Below are positions 7,298 to 13,749 of a DNA stretch of 13,749 bases, one piece after another. The stretch's first letter is position 1; every line of letters begins with the position of its first letter. Both the position numbers and the translations under genes were made by a program. The stretch is from JBOFEH01 sp051650265. Its GTDB lineage: Bacteria; Bacillota; Clostridia; Lachnospirales; Cellulosilyticaceae. Under the pieces are notes generated by a model. That model worked only from the letters and a program-made list of their open reading frames with translations, ran no database searches and was not told where the DNA came from. The stretch lies in the NCBI GenBank assembly GCA_051650265.1, contig JBOFIR010000104.1, positions 1 through 13,749 of the forward strand, given 5' to 3'.

Positions 7298-7450
7298 ATA
7301 TGTGTATATTGTTTTTTATTGTTTAAACTTGCTTATATTATTGCATTTTGTATGACTTTCTTGTGCCCAATTTAATCATACTATCTCAAATGTACAACAA
7401 AGTACTTTCTTTAGGCTAATCTGCATAAAGAATCTTATAAAACATGGACA
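7298..7450. other. gene-free AT-rich region upstream of the transport promoter
   Basis: No coding frame or RNA gene is seen here. The minus-strand 9-mer TAAATTGGG occurs at 7366-7374 and again at 7279-7287 inside the promoter spacer, a direct repeat with an 87-base offset that could be part of a regulator site. This is the place where the response regulator would be expected to bind. Confidence 0.3.
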
Positions 7451-7497
7451 TTAATTCAAAAATCCCTATACTTTTTGTATAGGGATTTTTGAATTAA
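7451..7497 (-). terminator. intrinsic terminator of the sensor kinase/response regulator operon
   Basis: A perfect 21-bp inverted repeat (7451-7471 and 7477-7497) with a 5-base loop. The CCCTATAC/GTATAGGG core is flanked by an A run and by ATTTTTG, the classical A-stem-U design, and would work in both directions. The regulator's stop codon (7494-7496) lies inside the stem. Confidence 0.9.
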
Positions 7498-8258
7498 TAC
7501 ATTTTATTACGGTACTCATTAGGCGTTACATTGGCAATTTTCTTGAAGATCTTGGAGAAATAAGCCGTATCTGCATAGCCTACATGCTCTGCAATCTCAT
7601 AGATCTTCATATTTGATTCCAGTAGTAGCTTTTTGGCTTGTTCAATACGTACTTCATTGAGCAAATCTACAAAATTGGTACCTGTCTGTTTCTTGATCAC
7701 CTTACAGAGATGCCATGTACTAACAAAGAGCTCGTCCGCCACCGTCTGTAAGTCCAATTTTTTATGATAATTATTGTGAATATAGTCAATAGCCTGCTTC
7801 ACCAAGAAGTGAATCTTTTCTCCCTCCACTTCTTTGATTTCTTTTTCTACATGTTCACCTATCGGTTGTATTTTGATAGCTAATTCTTTTAAATTATCAC
7901 TAGCTGCCGTTACTGCCTCTTTGATCTCCTCTAACTTAGATGGTTTGAGTAAAAATCTGAGCACGCCTAATCTAATTGCCTGTTGTGCATATTCAAATTC
8001 TCGAAATCCTGTCAGTATTATAATCTGAATATTTTGATTAAGACTTTTAATCTCATCAATCATCTCTAACCCACTTTTTCTCGGCATACGAATATCCGAA
8101 ATGACAATATCAGGCTTCAGCTGTAGAATCTTTTCCACACCCTCTTCACCATCCTGCGCCTCACCTACGATTTCGCACCCCAGCTGCGCCCATGGAATAA
8201 TTGCCTTCATCCCCTCTCTAATAAATACCTCATCATCAATCAACAATACTTTATACAT
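7494..8258 (-). CDS. YesN-type response regulator (receiver + AraC-type DNA-binding domain)
   Basis: This 254-residue cytoplasmic regulator pairs with the sensor kinase encoded just upstream. The receiver domain (1-120) shows Asp8-Asp9, the phosphoacceptor Asp55 in ISDIRMP, Thr83 and Lys105. After a charged linker (about 121-150) comes a two-helix-turn-helix AraC domain (about 153-252) with the signature IAEHVGYADTAYFSKIFKK near 222-240. At 254 residues it is shorter than many YesN proteins because the linker is short. The start overlaps the end of the kinase gene region: AGGGGG lies within 9 bases after the kinase stop, so the genes are translationally linked. Family members usually activate neighbouring sugar-transport operons, so the binding-protein promoter at 7270-7297 is the expected target. 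Confidence 0.93.
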   Translation of the reverse strand: MYKVLLIDDEVFIREGMKAIIPWAQLGCEIVGEAQDGEEGVEKILQLKPDIVISDIRMPRKSGLEMIDEIKSLNQNIQIIILTGFREFEYAQQAIRLGVLRFLLKPSKLEEIKEAVTAASDNLKELAIKIQPIGEHVEKEIKEVEGEKIHFLVKQAIDYIHNNYHKKLDLQTVADELFVSTWHLCKVIKKQTGTNFVDLLNEVRIEQAKKLLLESNMKIYEIAEHVGYADTAYFSKIFKKIANVTPNEYRNKMY

Positions 8259-8267
8259 AATATCCCC

Positions 8268-10154
8268 CTATAACTCTTTTGCCCTAGATGTTGGCAATCT
8301 TAGCGTAATACGTGTTCCTTTACCCTCTTCACTTTCTACACTCAGTCCATATGTGTCACCATACACGAGTTTGATACGTCGTTGCACATTGATCACGCCA
8401 ATATGTCCACGTTTTGAATCTTGATCTTCCATGCATACTTTATCTGGCATCTTAAGTTGTTCATTAATGAGTTTGAGCCTGTCTGGTGCAATCCCCACCC
8501 CATCATCTCGTACGACAATACACATGCCCTTCTGGTCCTCCCACATCTCTACAGTCACATACCCACGCCCTAGCGGTTCAATCCCATGGGTTAATGCATT
8601 TTCTACCAGTGGTTGGAGTAATAGTCTAGGAATCTTATAGTCCATTAATCCATCTTGTGCATCTAACTTAAACTGAATACGGTCTCCAAACCTTTTCTGT
8701 AATAAGAAGACATAGTTTCTCAGATAGTCCATTTCCTCTTTAATAGTTAGGAAGGGTTCTTCCCTACGGTCAATATTGACTTCCATAATCCCTGAGAGTG
8801 CTTCAATCATCTCCGAAACCTCGTTTGCTCCACACATACGAGATTTCCAATTGATCATCTCTAAGGTATTATATAAGAAATGCGGATTGATCTGGGTCTG
8901 AAGCATCTTAAGTTCAGAGCTTTTGAGCGCCAGCTGCTCCTTGTACACACAGTTTACCAAATAGTGAATGCGACGACTCATCTTATTGAAAGCACCAAAC
9001 ACATAGCCAATTTCGTCATTACGCTCATTGGTAATTTCTATCCCGATCTCTCCCTTTTCAATCTGATGCATCTTCTCACTTAATATGTATATCGGATGGA
9101 CCACTTCCTTATACAACCTATTTGCCATTAATAAGAAAATAGGTAAAATACTCAGGCACAGCATGGATATGAGGCGAGACATTGCCCGAATATCTTCAAG
9201 TAGCACATCCGTTGAGACATAAACCGCACTCCCTATACTCAGATTACGGGTAGCAAACATATTGTAAACGATAGACTCACCTTTTACCTCTTCCTTGTAG
9301 ATGGTCCCTAGCTGTGGTTTATCTTTTACAAATTGCATAAGTTTGTCCTTGCGTTCTTGTGTAAGTTCACCTGCTTCAACTAACTCTTTTCCATTATTAT
9401 CAATCAGGTATACACCTTGTGTTGCACCTTCAAGCATACTTTCATAATGTTTAAAAAGATATTCTGTCTCCAGCCTAAAAATAATCTTGCCACAGTACCT
9501 AAAGTCCTCTCGATAATAAATCTTTTGGCCAATATAGATATGCCCCTCAGGGTCTACATAATAAGCTGTCTTGTCACCCTCTTTTTCTAGTGCTGTCTCT
9601 ATGTTTGAAAAAATCTCATTTTGAAGAAATGACTGTGTATCATAATAGGATTGTCCCTTGTCACCACTCAGAATATACCCACTTTGGGTTTGCTCTGCAA
9701 ACTGATACGCTGCCATATTCACATCTGCTCGTGAAAGAAGCAAGGACATGAGGAATTTTTCAATAGCTTGATTCAAGTCATAATCATTGAGCAAAACAAT
9801 ATTGAACTGTTCTTTGTTCTGGGCTGTGGCATTGACCGTATCTGGTGTCAGTCCCAACTGACTAATCCGCTTGTAATACTCCATATTGATCTTAAATAAA
9901 GTGTCATCATATTGTACCTCAGTAACGAACTGCTCAAGATCGCCGATTTTTTCCTGAAAATACTCTGCAACAGTCGATACATCATTTTGTACGGTCGCTA
10001 TAAAGTGCTTGGTAATCACTTGCTCATAGTTCTTATATCCCACGTATCCTACCAAAATCATAGGATAGAGTACCAGAAAAATTACAAATATAATCCACTT
10101 TGTCTTGATTGATAGCGCTTCATATAAATGTTTGATTGACTTAATCTCCCTCAC
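8268..10154 (-). CDS. YesM-type sensor histidine kinase with extracellular sensor domain
   Basis: This 628-residue membrane kinase has a first membrane helix (about 19-40), a large extracellular region (about 41-325) likely of the dCache type, a second helix (about 326-345), a HAMP domain (about 345-400), a His_kinase domain with QINPHFLYN (phosphoacceptor His425) and an ATPase domain with the N box PLVENALTHG (515-524), DDGVGIA (550-556) and the late glycine motif RGHIGVINV (582-590). It would sense an extracellular sugar or a liganded binding protein and phosphorylate the AraC-type regulator 9 bases downstream. The start is GTG at 10154; GAGGG lies about 10 bases upstream, and a closer AAGGG abuts the codon, so the start is reasonable but not certain. 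It seems to have its own promoter nested in the preceding terminator. Confidence 0.93.
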   Translation of the reverse strand: MREIKSIKHLYEALSIKTKWIIFVIFLVLYPMILVGYVGYKNYEQVITKHFIATVQNDVSTVAEYFQEKIGDLEQFVTEVQYDDTLFKINMEYYKRISQLGLTPDTVNATAQNKEQFNIVLLNDYDLNQAIEKFLMSLLLSRADVNMAAYQFAEQTQSGYILSGDKGQSYYDTQSFLQNEIFSNIETALEKEGDKTAYYVDPEGHIYIGQKIYYREDFRYCGKIIFRLETEYLFKHYESMLEGATQGVYLIDNNGKELVEAGELTQERKDKLMQFVKDKPQLGTIYKEEVKGESIVYNMFATRNLSIGSAVYVSTDVLLEDIRAMSRLISMLCLSILPIFLLMANRLYKEVVHPIYILSEKMHQIEKGEIGIEITNERNDEIGYVFGAFNKMSRRIHYLVNCVYKEQLALKSSELKMLQTQINPHFLYNTLEMINWKSRMCGANEVSEMIEALSGIMEVNIDRREEPFLTIKEEMDYLRNYVFLLQKRFGDRIQFKLDAQDGLMDYKIPRLLLQPLVENALTHGIEPLGRGYVTVEMWEDQKGMCIVVRDDGVGIAPDRLKLINEQLKMPDKVCMEDQDSKRGHIGVINVQRRIKLVYGDTYGLSVESEEGKGTRITLRLPTSRAKEL

Positions 10155-10189
10155 CCCTTATTTACCCTCATTTTCTTGCAAACAAAAAA

Positions 10190-10218
10190 AATCAAAAGAA
10201 ATCATATTTCTTTTGATT
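10190..10218 (-). terminator. intrinsic terminator of the metallophosphoesterase gene
   Basis: Arms 10190-10201 and 10207-10218 pair perfectly over 12 bases around the loop TCATA. On the minus strand the stem is followed at once by a run of T (10183-10190). The stem is AT-rich, but the U tract is strong. It lies 40 bases after the stop codon of the phosphoesterase gene. Confidence 0.75.
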
Positions 10219-10244
10219 ATAGCATAATTTTTCCATTTTTTAAA
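10216..10244 (-). promoter_or_regulatory. candidate promoter of the sensor kinase operon, overlapping the terminator
   Basis: On the minus strand TTTAAA (10239-10244), a 17-base spacer and a perfect TATAAT (10216-10221) preceded by TGC (extended -10). The start would fall near 10209, inside the first arm of the terminator stem, leaving about 55 bases of leader before the GTG at 10154. Confidence 0.5.
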
Positions 10245-10258
10245 CTTTGTAGATTTCA

Positions 10259-11080
10259 TTATTTTTCGTTTTCTAGTATAATCTCCACTATTTCGGGGGA
10301 AGTTGCCACACGCAACGGGAACTTAGCCGTACCAATACCATTAGACACAATGACCTCCATCTGTTCTCGTCTTTTACGCCCCGCCAAGAACTCAAGCCCT
10401 GTACGTCGTTTGAGCACACCTGGCGTTACTCTTCGCAAATGTTTGAGGGGTGCAAATTGCCCCCCATGTGTATGCCCTGCCAGCACCAAATCTATCGGCA
10501 AATCTTTGTCTAGCTGATACACATATCTCGGATTGTGACTCAGCAGGATCACAAAATCACCCCTTTTGACACCATTTAGCGTTGGCGCTAAATTTTGATG
10601 TTGCGTCCTAAGATCGCCCACCCCACCAATACGAATACGCTCCGTTTCACCAATCCACACCGCATCATTATGCAAGGAATAAATCCCTGCCTTTGCCATG
10701 GCCTGCATTGTCTCCACACACCCTTCCACTACATCATGATTACCCAGTACCCCATAGGTGCCATATGAAGATTTGAGGTGACTGAGCATCTCAAAGCAAG
10801 GCTTGATATACTGTTTATCCATCACATAGTCCCCCCCTAACAAAATGAGATCTGGTTCCATTTGATTGACACGCTCTACTAATCGCATCATACTTGCTTT
10901 TTTGATGGTCCGTCCATAATGAATATCTGCTAAGAAAATTACCTTTAAACCCGTAAAACGCTCAGGCACATGGGGATGATGTACTTTATACCGTTTGACA
11001 CGTTGCGTATAGGGCTCTATGAGTCCATAAGTAATCACACCCCCTAGCACTATGCCAATACCCCACCATATCTTTTTCAT
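10259..11080 (-). CDS. membrane-anchored metallophosphoesterase (YkuE/YaeI-like)
   Basis: This 273-residue protein has an N-terminal membrane anchor (about 4-24) and a calcineurin-like phosphoesterase domain facing outward. All metal-binding motifs are present: ADIHYG (Asp52, His54), LGGDYV (Asp84), GNHD (113-116), SHNP (His182) and GHTHGG (202-207). The C-terminal SNGIGTAKFPLR...SPEIVEI is typical of the YkuE/YaeI branch, some members of which act on membrane lipids or cell-wall precursors; the substrate here is unknown. GGAGG lies 7 bases before the ATG. It is a single-gene unit between two terminators and shows no link to the sugar locus. Confidence 0.9.
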   Translation of the reverse strand: MKKIWWGIGIVLGGVITYGLIEPYTQRVKRYKVHHPHVPERFTGLKVIFLADIHYGRTIKKASMMRLVERVNQMEPDLILLGGDYVMDKQYIKPCFEMLSHLKSSYGTYGVLGNHDVVEGCVETMQAMAKAGIYSLHNDAVWIGETERIRIGGVGDLRTQHQNLAPTLNGVKRGDFVILLSHNPRYVYQLDKDLPIDLVLAGHTHGGQFAPLKHLRRVTPGVLKRRTGLEFLAGRKRREQMEVIVSNGIGTAKFPLRVATSPEIVEIILENEK

Positions 11081-11130
11081 ACATTGACCTCCATTCTATC
11101 AAAGTGCTTATTAAGCCTAGCATCTCCTGT

Positions 11131-11170
11131 AAAAAAAAAGCTATTGCAACTAGTGTTTGCAATAGCTTTT
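11131..11170 (-). terminator. intrinsic terminator of the purine permease gene
   Basis: Arms 11136-11149 and 11157-11170 pair perfectly over 14 bases, with a 7-base loop, and on the minus strand the stem runs into nine T residues (11131-11139). It begins 10 bases after the permease stop codon. Confidence 0.92.
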
Positions 11171-11180
11171 CAATCTATAA

Positions 11181-12470
11181 CTAAATTATGAATTTGAGTA
11201 AAAATACTATTCCTACGATGACAGTTGGAATACTGATTTCCTTTACTTTACCTGCAGCAACCTTTAGGATAATATATGAAATTACTCCAAATACAATCCC
11301 GTCAGAGATTGAATAGGCAAATGGCATCATAATAATCGTTAAGAAAGCCGGAATAGCTTCTGTAAAGTCTTCGAGGTCGATTTCTTTGATCGGCTCGATC
11401 ATAAAGAGTCCTACTAAAATAAGTGCGGACGCAGTAACAGCTGGCGTAATCACTGTAAAGAGTGGTGCAAAGAAAAGCGCTACCCCAAACATCATCGCTG
11501 TCGATACAGCTGTCAGCCCTGTACGTCCACCCTCTGCAACACCCGCAGCACTCTCTACAAAAGTACTTACTGTACTGGTTCCAAGACATGCACCTACTGT
11601 TGTACCGATTGCATCTGCAAAAAGTGCTTTTTTGATATTTGGTACTTTTCCTTGTGCATCAAGCATCTTAGCTTTTGTCGCTACACCTACAAGTGTGCCG
11701 ATCGTATCAAACATATCCATAAAGAGTAATGTAAAGAGTACGATCACCATGTCTACACTAAAGATATTTTCCCACTGGAATTTGAATGCTGTAGAAGCAA
11801 TAGATGGTGGCATGCTTACAATTTGATCTGGCATAGAAATCACACCCATTGGGATACCAATTGCAGCTGTTGCAAGCATCCCAAAGAATAATGCGCCTTT
11901 TACATTTCTCACAAGTAACACGCCTGTAATTGCTACCCCAATAATGGCTAATAGACCTGGCCCAGACACGATATTGCCTAATGCTACAATTGTCCCACCT
12001 TCTGGGTGCACCACAATCCCTGCCCCCTCAAGTCCAATCAATGCAATAAACAAACCAATACCTACAGAGATCGCACGTTTGATATTCATAGGGATCGAAT
12101 CTACGATAGCTTCTCTTACATTGAATGCTGTTAATAAAATAAAGATGAGCCCTTCAAGGAATACTGCTGTTAATGCAAATTCAAAGGAATACCCCATTGT
12201 TAAAACTACTGTATAAGCAAAGTAAGCATTAAGCCCCATACCTGGCGCTTGTGCAAACGGTAATTTTGCATAAAGTCCCATGAGCAACGTGGCAACAATT
12301 GCTGATAAAGCTGTTGCAGTAAAGACTGCACCTTGATCCATCCCTGCAGCCGATAAGATTGCTGGGTTAACGATCAGAATATATGCCATTGTCATGAACG
12401 TTGTCACACCTGCCATCATCTCTTGTTTGACAGTTGTGTTATTTTCTTTTAGTCTAAAATATTTCTCCAT
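11181..12470 (-). CDS. NCS2-family purine permease (AzgA/PbuG-like)
   Basis: A 429-residue membrane protein with about 12-14 hydrophobic segments that takes up purine bases (hypoxanthine, guanine or adenine), probably by proton symport. Family signatures are PGMGLNAYFAYTVV (76-89), MDMFDTIGTL (251-260) and ESAAGVAEGGRTGLT (306-320), which mark the AzgA/PbuG branch and not the uracil/xanthine branch. Two starts are possible: ATG at 12494 (GAGG 7 bases upstream) and ATG at 12470. The second is preferred because the product then begins MEKYFRLKEN like known relatives, and because the promoter at 12510-12538 would start transcription near 12503, leaving almost no leader for the first ATG. No purine riboswitch fold is seen; a PurBox-like repeat lies upstream instead. 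Single-gene unit. Confidence 0.9.
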   Translation of the reverse strand: MEKYFRLKENNTTVKQEMMAGVTTFMTMAYILIVNPAILSAAGMDQGAVFTATALSAIVATLLMGLYAKLPFAQAPGMGLNAYFAYTVVLTMGYSFEFALTAVFLEGLIFILLTAFNVREAIVDSIPMNIKRAISVGIGLFIALIGLEGAGIVVHPEGGTIVALGNIVSGPGLLAIIGVAITGVLLVRNVKGALFFGMLATAAIGIPMGVISMPDQIVSMPPSIASTAFKFQWENIFSVDMVIVLFTLLFMDMFDTIGTLVGVATKAKMLDAQGKVPNIKKALFADAIGTTVGACLGTSTVSTFVESAAGVAEGGRTGLTAVSTAMMFGVALFFAPLFTVITPAVTASALILVGLFMIEPIKEIDLEDFTEAIPAFLTIIMMPFAYSISDGIVFGVISYIILKVAAGKVKEISIPTVIVGIVFLLKFII

Positions 12471-12509
12471 TGATGTTATCTCACTTTCCGTCATTTTTAG
12501 GCCTCGACT

Positions 12510-12538
12510 ATCATAACATACCTCTTTTGCAATTTCAA
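12510..12538 (-). promoter_or_regulatory. promoter of the purine permease gene
   Basis: On the minus strand TTGAAA (12533-12538), a 17-base spacer and TATGAT (12510-12515), each five of six to consensus. The predicted start near 12503 is 33 bases before the preferred ATG. Confidence 0.75.
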
Positions 12539-12541
12539 TAG

Positions 12542-12585
12542 AAAATCGAACATTTTATGTATACCTTTTTTAAATGTTCAAAGTT
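12542..12585. promoter_or_regulatory. PurBox-like inverted repeat (possible PurR operator)
   Basis: GAACATTT (12548-12555) and AAATGTTC (12572-12579) form a perfect 8-base inverted repeat 16 bases apart. The left half with its flank (12542-12554) matches the Bacillus PurBox AWWWCCGAACWWT in all but one position; the right half keeps the GTTC core. It lies just upstream of the purine permease -35 and between divergent genes. Confidence 0.45.
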
Positions 12586-12603
12586 TTATCTTGAAGGAGA
12601 ATG

Positions 12604-12612
12604 TGCTATACT
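12604..12612 (+). promoter_or_regulatory. possible extended -10 promoter for truA
   Basis: TGC followed by TATACT (12607-12612) is an extended -10 element, but no good -35 lies at the right distance. It would start transcription near 12619, about 64 bases before the truA ATG. Confidence 0.35.
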
Positions 12613-12673
12613 AAATGAAGTTTAAGTCAATTGTTTTTTGACGATACTACTACTTAAAGACTATCAACTAATC

Positions 12674-12678
12674 GAGGT
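12674..12678 (+). promoter_or_regulatory. ribosome binding site that decides the truA start
   Basis: GAGGT ends 4 bases before the ATG at 12683. The in-frame TTG at 12638 has no such site and would add 15 residues not seen in TruA proteins. Confidence 0.65.
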
Positions 12679-12682
12679 ACTC

Positions 12683-13423
12683 ATGTATAACTATAAACTT
12701 CATTTAATGTATGACGGCACACGCTATCTAGGCTGGCAGCGTCAGTCCGAACACCCTGAAAAGACGATTCAAGGCAAAGTTGAACACGTCCTTTCTTTAC
12801 TCTTTGAAGAGGAAATTCAAATCATCGGATCCGGCCGTACAGATGCAAATGTTCACGCTTTGATGCAAGTAGCTAACTTCCAGTCTAGTCGTTATTTTGC
12901 ACCATCTGAGATCCGCACATACCTTGCCAAATATTTGCCTCAAGATATTGCAATCACTTATCTTGATATTGCATCTGAGCGCTTTCATGCAAGATACAAC
13001 GCGCTCTCTAAGCGTTATTGTTACACGATTGATACAGGCTTATTTGCAGATCCTTTCAAAAGAAATTTTACGTACCATTTAGGACAGTCACTTGATCTTG
13101 ATGCCATGAATAAAGCAGCGCGATGCCTTGAAGGCACACACGACTTCAAGTCTTTTACTTCTCTCAAGAGCAAGAAAAAATCAACTATACGTAAGATCTT
13201 TAGTATTGACATTATTCCAGACGGAGATCGTATCTGCATCTATTATCATGGGAATGGCTTCTTACAACACATGGTACGTATTCTTACAGGCACACTTATC
13301 GAAGTAGGCCTTGGCAATCTTTCACCAGATGCGATGCCTGCACTCATAGAAGCAAAAACACGTAGCCAAGCTGGCCCAACTGTTCCTGCCCAAGGTCTCT
13401 GCCTACAAGAAGTACTTTATTAA
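12683..13423 (+). CDS. truA: tRNA pseudouridine synthase A
   Basis: TruA converts uridines 38-40 of the tRNA anticodon stem to pseudouridine. The 246-residue product has the family length and motifs: YDGTRYLGWQRQ (10-21), the catalytic loop GSGRTDANVHA (49-59) with Asp54 as the catalytic residue, FHARYNALSKRY (101-112) with the conserved Tyr112, and the C-terminal GNGFLQHMVRILTGTL region. The usual Gly in RTDAGVHA is Asn here, a change in the loop next to the catalytic Asp that should be tolerated since all else is intact. The ATG at 12683 is chosen over an upstream TTG because of its GAGGT site and because it matches TruA N-termini. A DUF5721 gene follows after 21 bases, so the two are probably one operon. 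Confidence 0.95.
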   Translation: MYNYKLHLMYDGTRYLGWQRQSEHPEKTIQGKVEHVLSLLFEEEIQIIGSGRTDANVHALMQVANFQSSRYFAPSEIRTYLAKYLPQDIAITYLDIASERFHARYNALSKRYCYTIDTGLFADPFKRNFTYHLGQSLDLDAMNKAARCLEGTHDFKSFTSLKSKKKSTIRKIFSIDIIPDGDRICIYYHGNGFLQHMVRILTGTLIEVGLGNLSPDAMPALIEAKTRSQAGPTVPAQGLCLQEVLY

Positions 13424-13444
13424 TAAGCAAAAGGGGGATTATTA

Positions 13445-13749
13445 ATGGAAATCTTCGAAATTACACATAAAAAAGCTTTTATGGCTAAGCTTCTTAAGTC
13501 TGATTTATTTGATACATTTCAGGTCAGAGAAGTCATTATTCATACATCATTTAAATCAATTCTAGACGGCAAGATTAATTCAGATTTTTTTGATACAGAA
13601 GAAAAAGCAACACTTCCTGAATATCTAAGTTGGGAGCAGATGCGCCCTTATGTTTATCAGCTGATTGCAGGTTCTAAACAACCTTCTTATCTAAAGATTG
13701 TCTTTGCAACCACACCTGAGAAAACTGCACAACTTTCTACAGTCGCTTC
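13445..13749 (+). CDS. DUF5721 family protein, N-terminal part (gene runs off the window)
   Basis: The frame is open from ATG at 13445 to the end of the window, giving 101 complete codons. AGGGGG lies 7 bases before the ATG. The visible sequence (MEIFEITHKKAFMAKLLKSD..., FKSILDGKINSDFFDTEE near 36-53, and LSWEQMRPYVYQLIAGSKQP near 61-80) resembles the uncharacterised DUF5721 family found in Clostridia; this is from recall of the family pattern, not a search. No signal peptide or membrane segment is visible. Its function is unknown. It follows truA by 21 bases and is probably co-transcribed with it. Confidence 0.75.
   Translation, partial: MEIFEITHKKAFMAKLLKSDLFDTFQVREVIIHTSFKSILDGKINSDFFDTEEKATLPEYLSWEQMRPYVYQLIAGSKQPSYLKIVFATTPEKTAQLSTVA

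Noticed and set aside
11081..11130. Promoter for the metallophosphoesterase gene (TGA-TAGAAT near 11092-11104)
   Set aside because: The -35 is not recognisable, and a start there would fall on the ribosome site itself; the real promoter could not be placed.
12495..12640. Guanine/adenine riboswitch before the purine permease
   Set aside because: The predicted leader is only about 33 bases and no three-way-junction core is seen on the minus strand.
12638..12682. Longer TruA starting at TTG 12638
   Set aside because: No ribosome site precedes the TTG, while GAGGT precedes ATG 12683 and the shorter product matches TruA N-termini.

Overview
The window comes from a low-GC Gram-positive bacterium. 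Purine-rich Shine-Dalgarno sequences of the AGGAGG/AGGGGG type, a YesM/YesN-type two-component pair, a DUF5721 gene and the protein sequences point to Clostridia, probably a Lachnospiraceae/Cellulosilyticum-like gut or cellulolytic organism. That placement is inference. No rRNA, tRNA, CRISPR array, insertion sequence or prophage is visible.

Positions 1-10154, all on the minus strand, form one carbohydrate-use locus. In transcription order it holds a membrane sensor kinase (10154-8268) and its AraC-type response regulator (8258-7494). A perfect 21-bp inverted-repeat terminator follows. Next come a lipoprotein sugar-binding protein (7172-5832), two ABC permeases (5685-4816 and 4803-3931), a phosphoglucomutase/phosphomannomutase (3870-2458), a NagZ-like family 3 glycoside hydrolase (2295-688), and the first 193 codons of a protein resembling GH94 glycoside phosphorylases (581 to beyond position 1). 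The simplest reading is that an oligosaccharide is sensed outside the cell, imported by an importer that borrows its ATPase from elsewhere, and cut by a hydrolase and/or a phosphorylase. The mutase would then send sugar-1-phosphate into glycolysis. The exact sugar cannot be read from the sequence.

Positions 10155-12635 hold two unrelated single genes on the minus strand, each with its own terminator: a membrane-anchored metallophosphoesterase and an NCS2-family purine permease. A divergent intergenic region at about 12495-12682 carries a good promoter for the permease and a PurBox-like inverted repeat. Rightward from there run truA (tRNA pseudouridine synthase A) and the start of a DUF5721 gene that leaves the window.

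The non-coding signals are unusually rich. There are two tandem hairpins between the binding-protein gene and the permease genes. A leader hairpin ahead of the binding-protein gene pairs fully only as minus-strand RNA. Good internal promoters precede the mutase and GH3 genes. A promoter for the sensor kinase appears to be nested inside the terminator of the preceding gene. The main protein-level oddity is the GH3 enzyme, which keeps the NagZ Asp-His dyad but has lost the usual HGD residues of the KHFPGHGDT loop.
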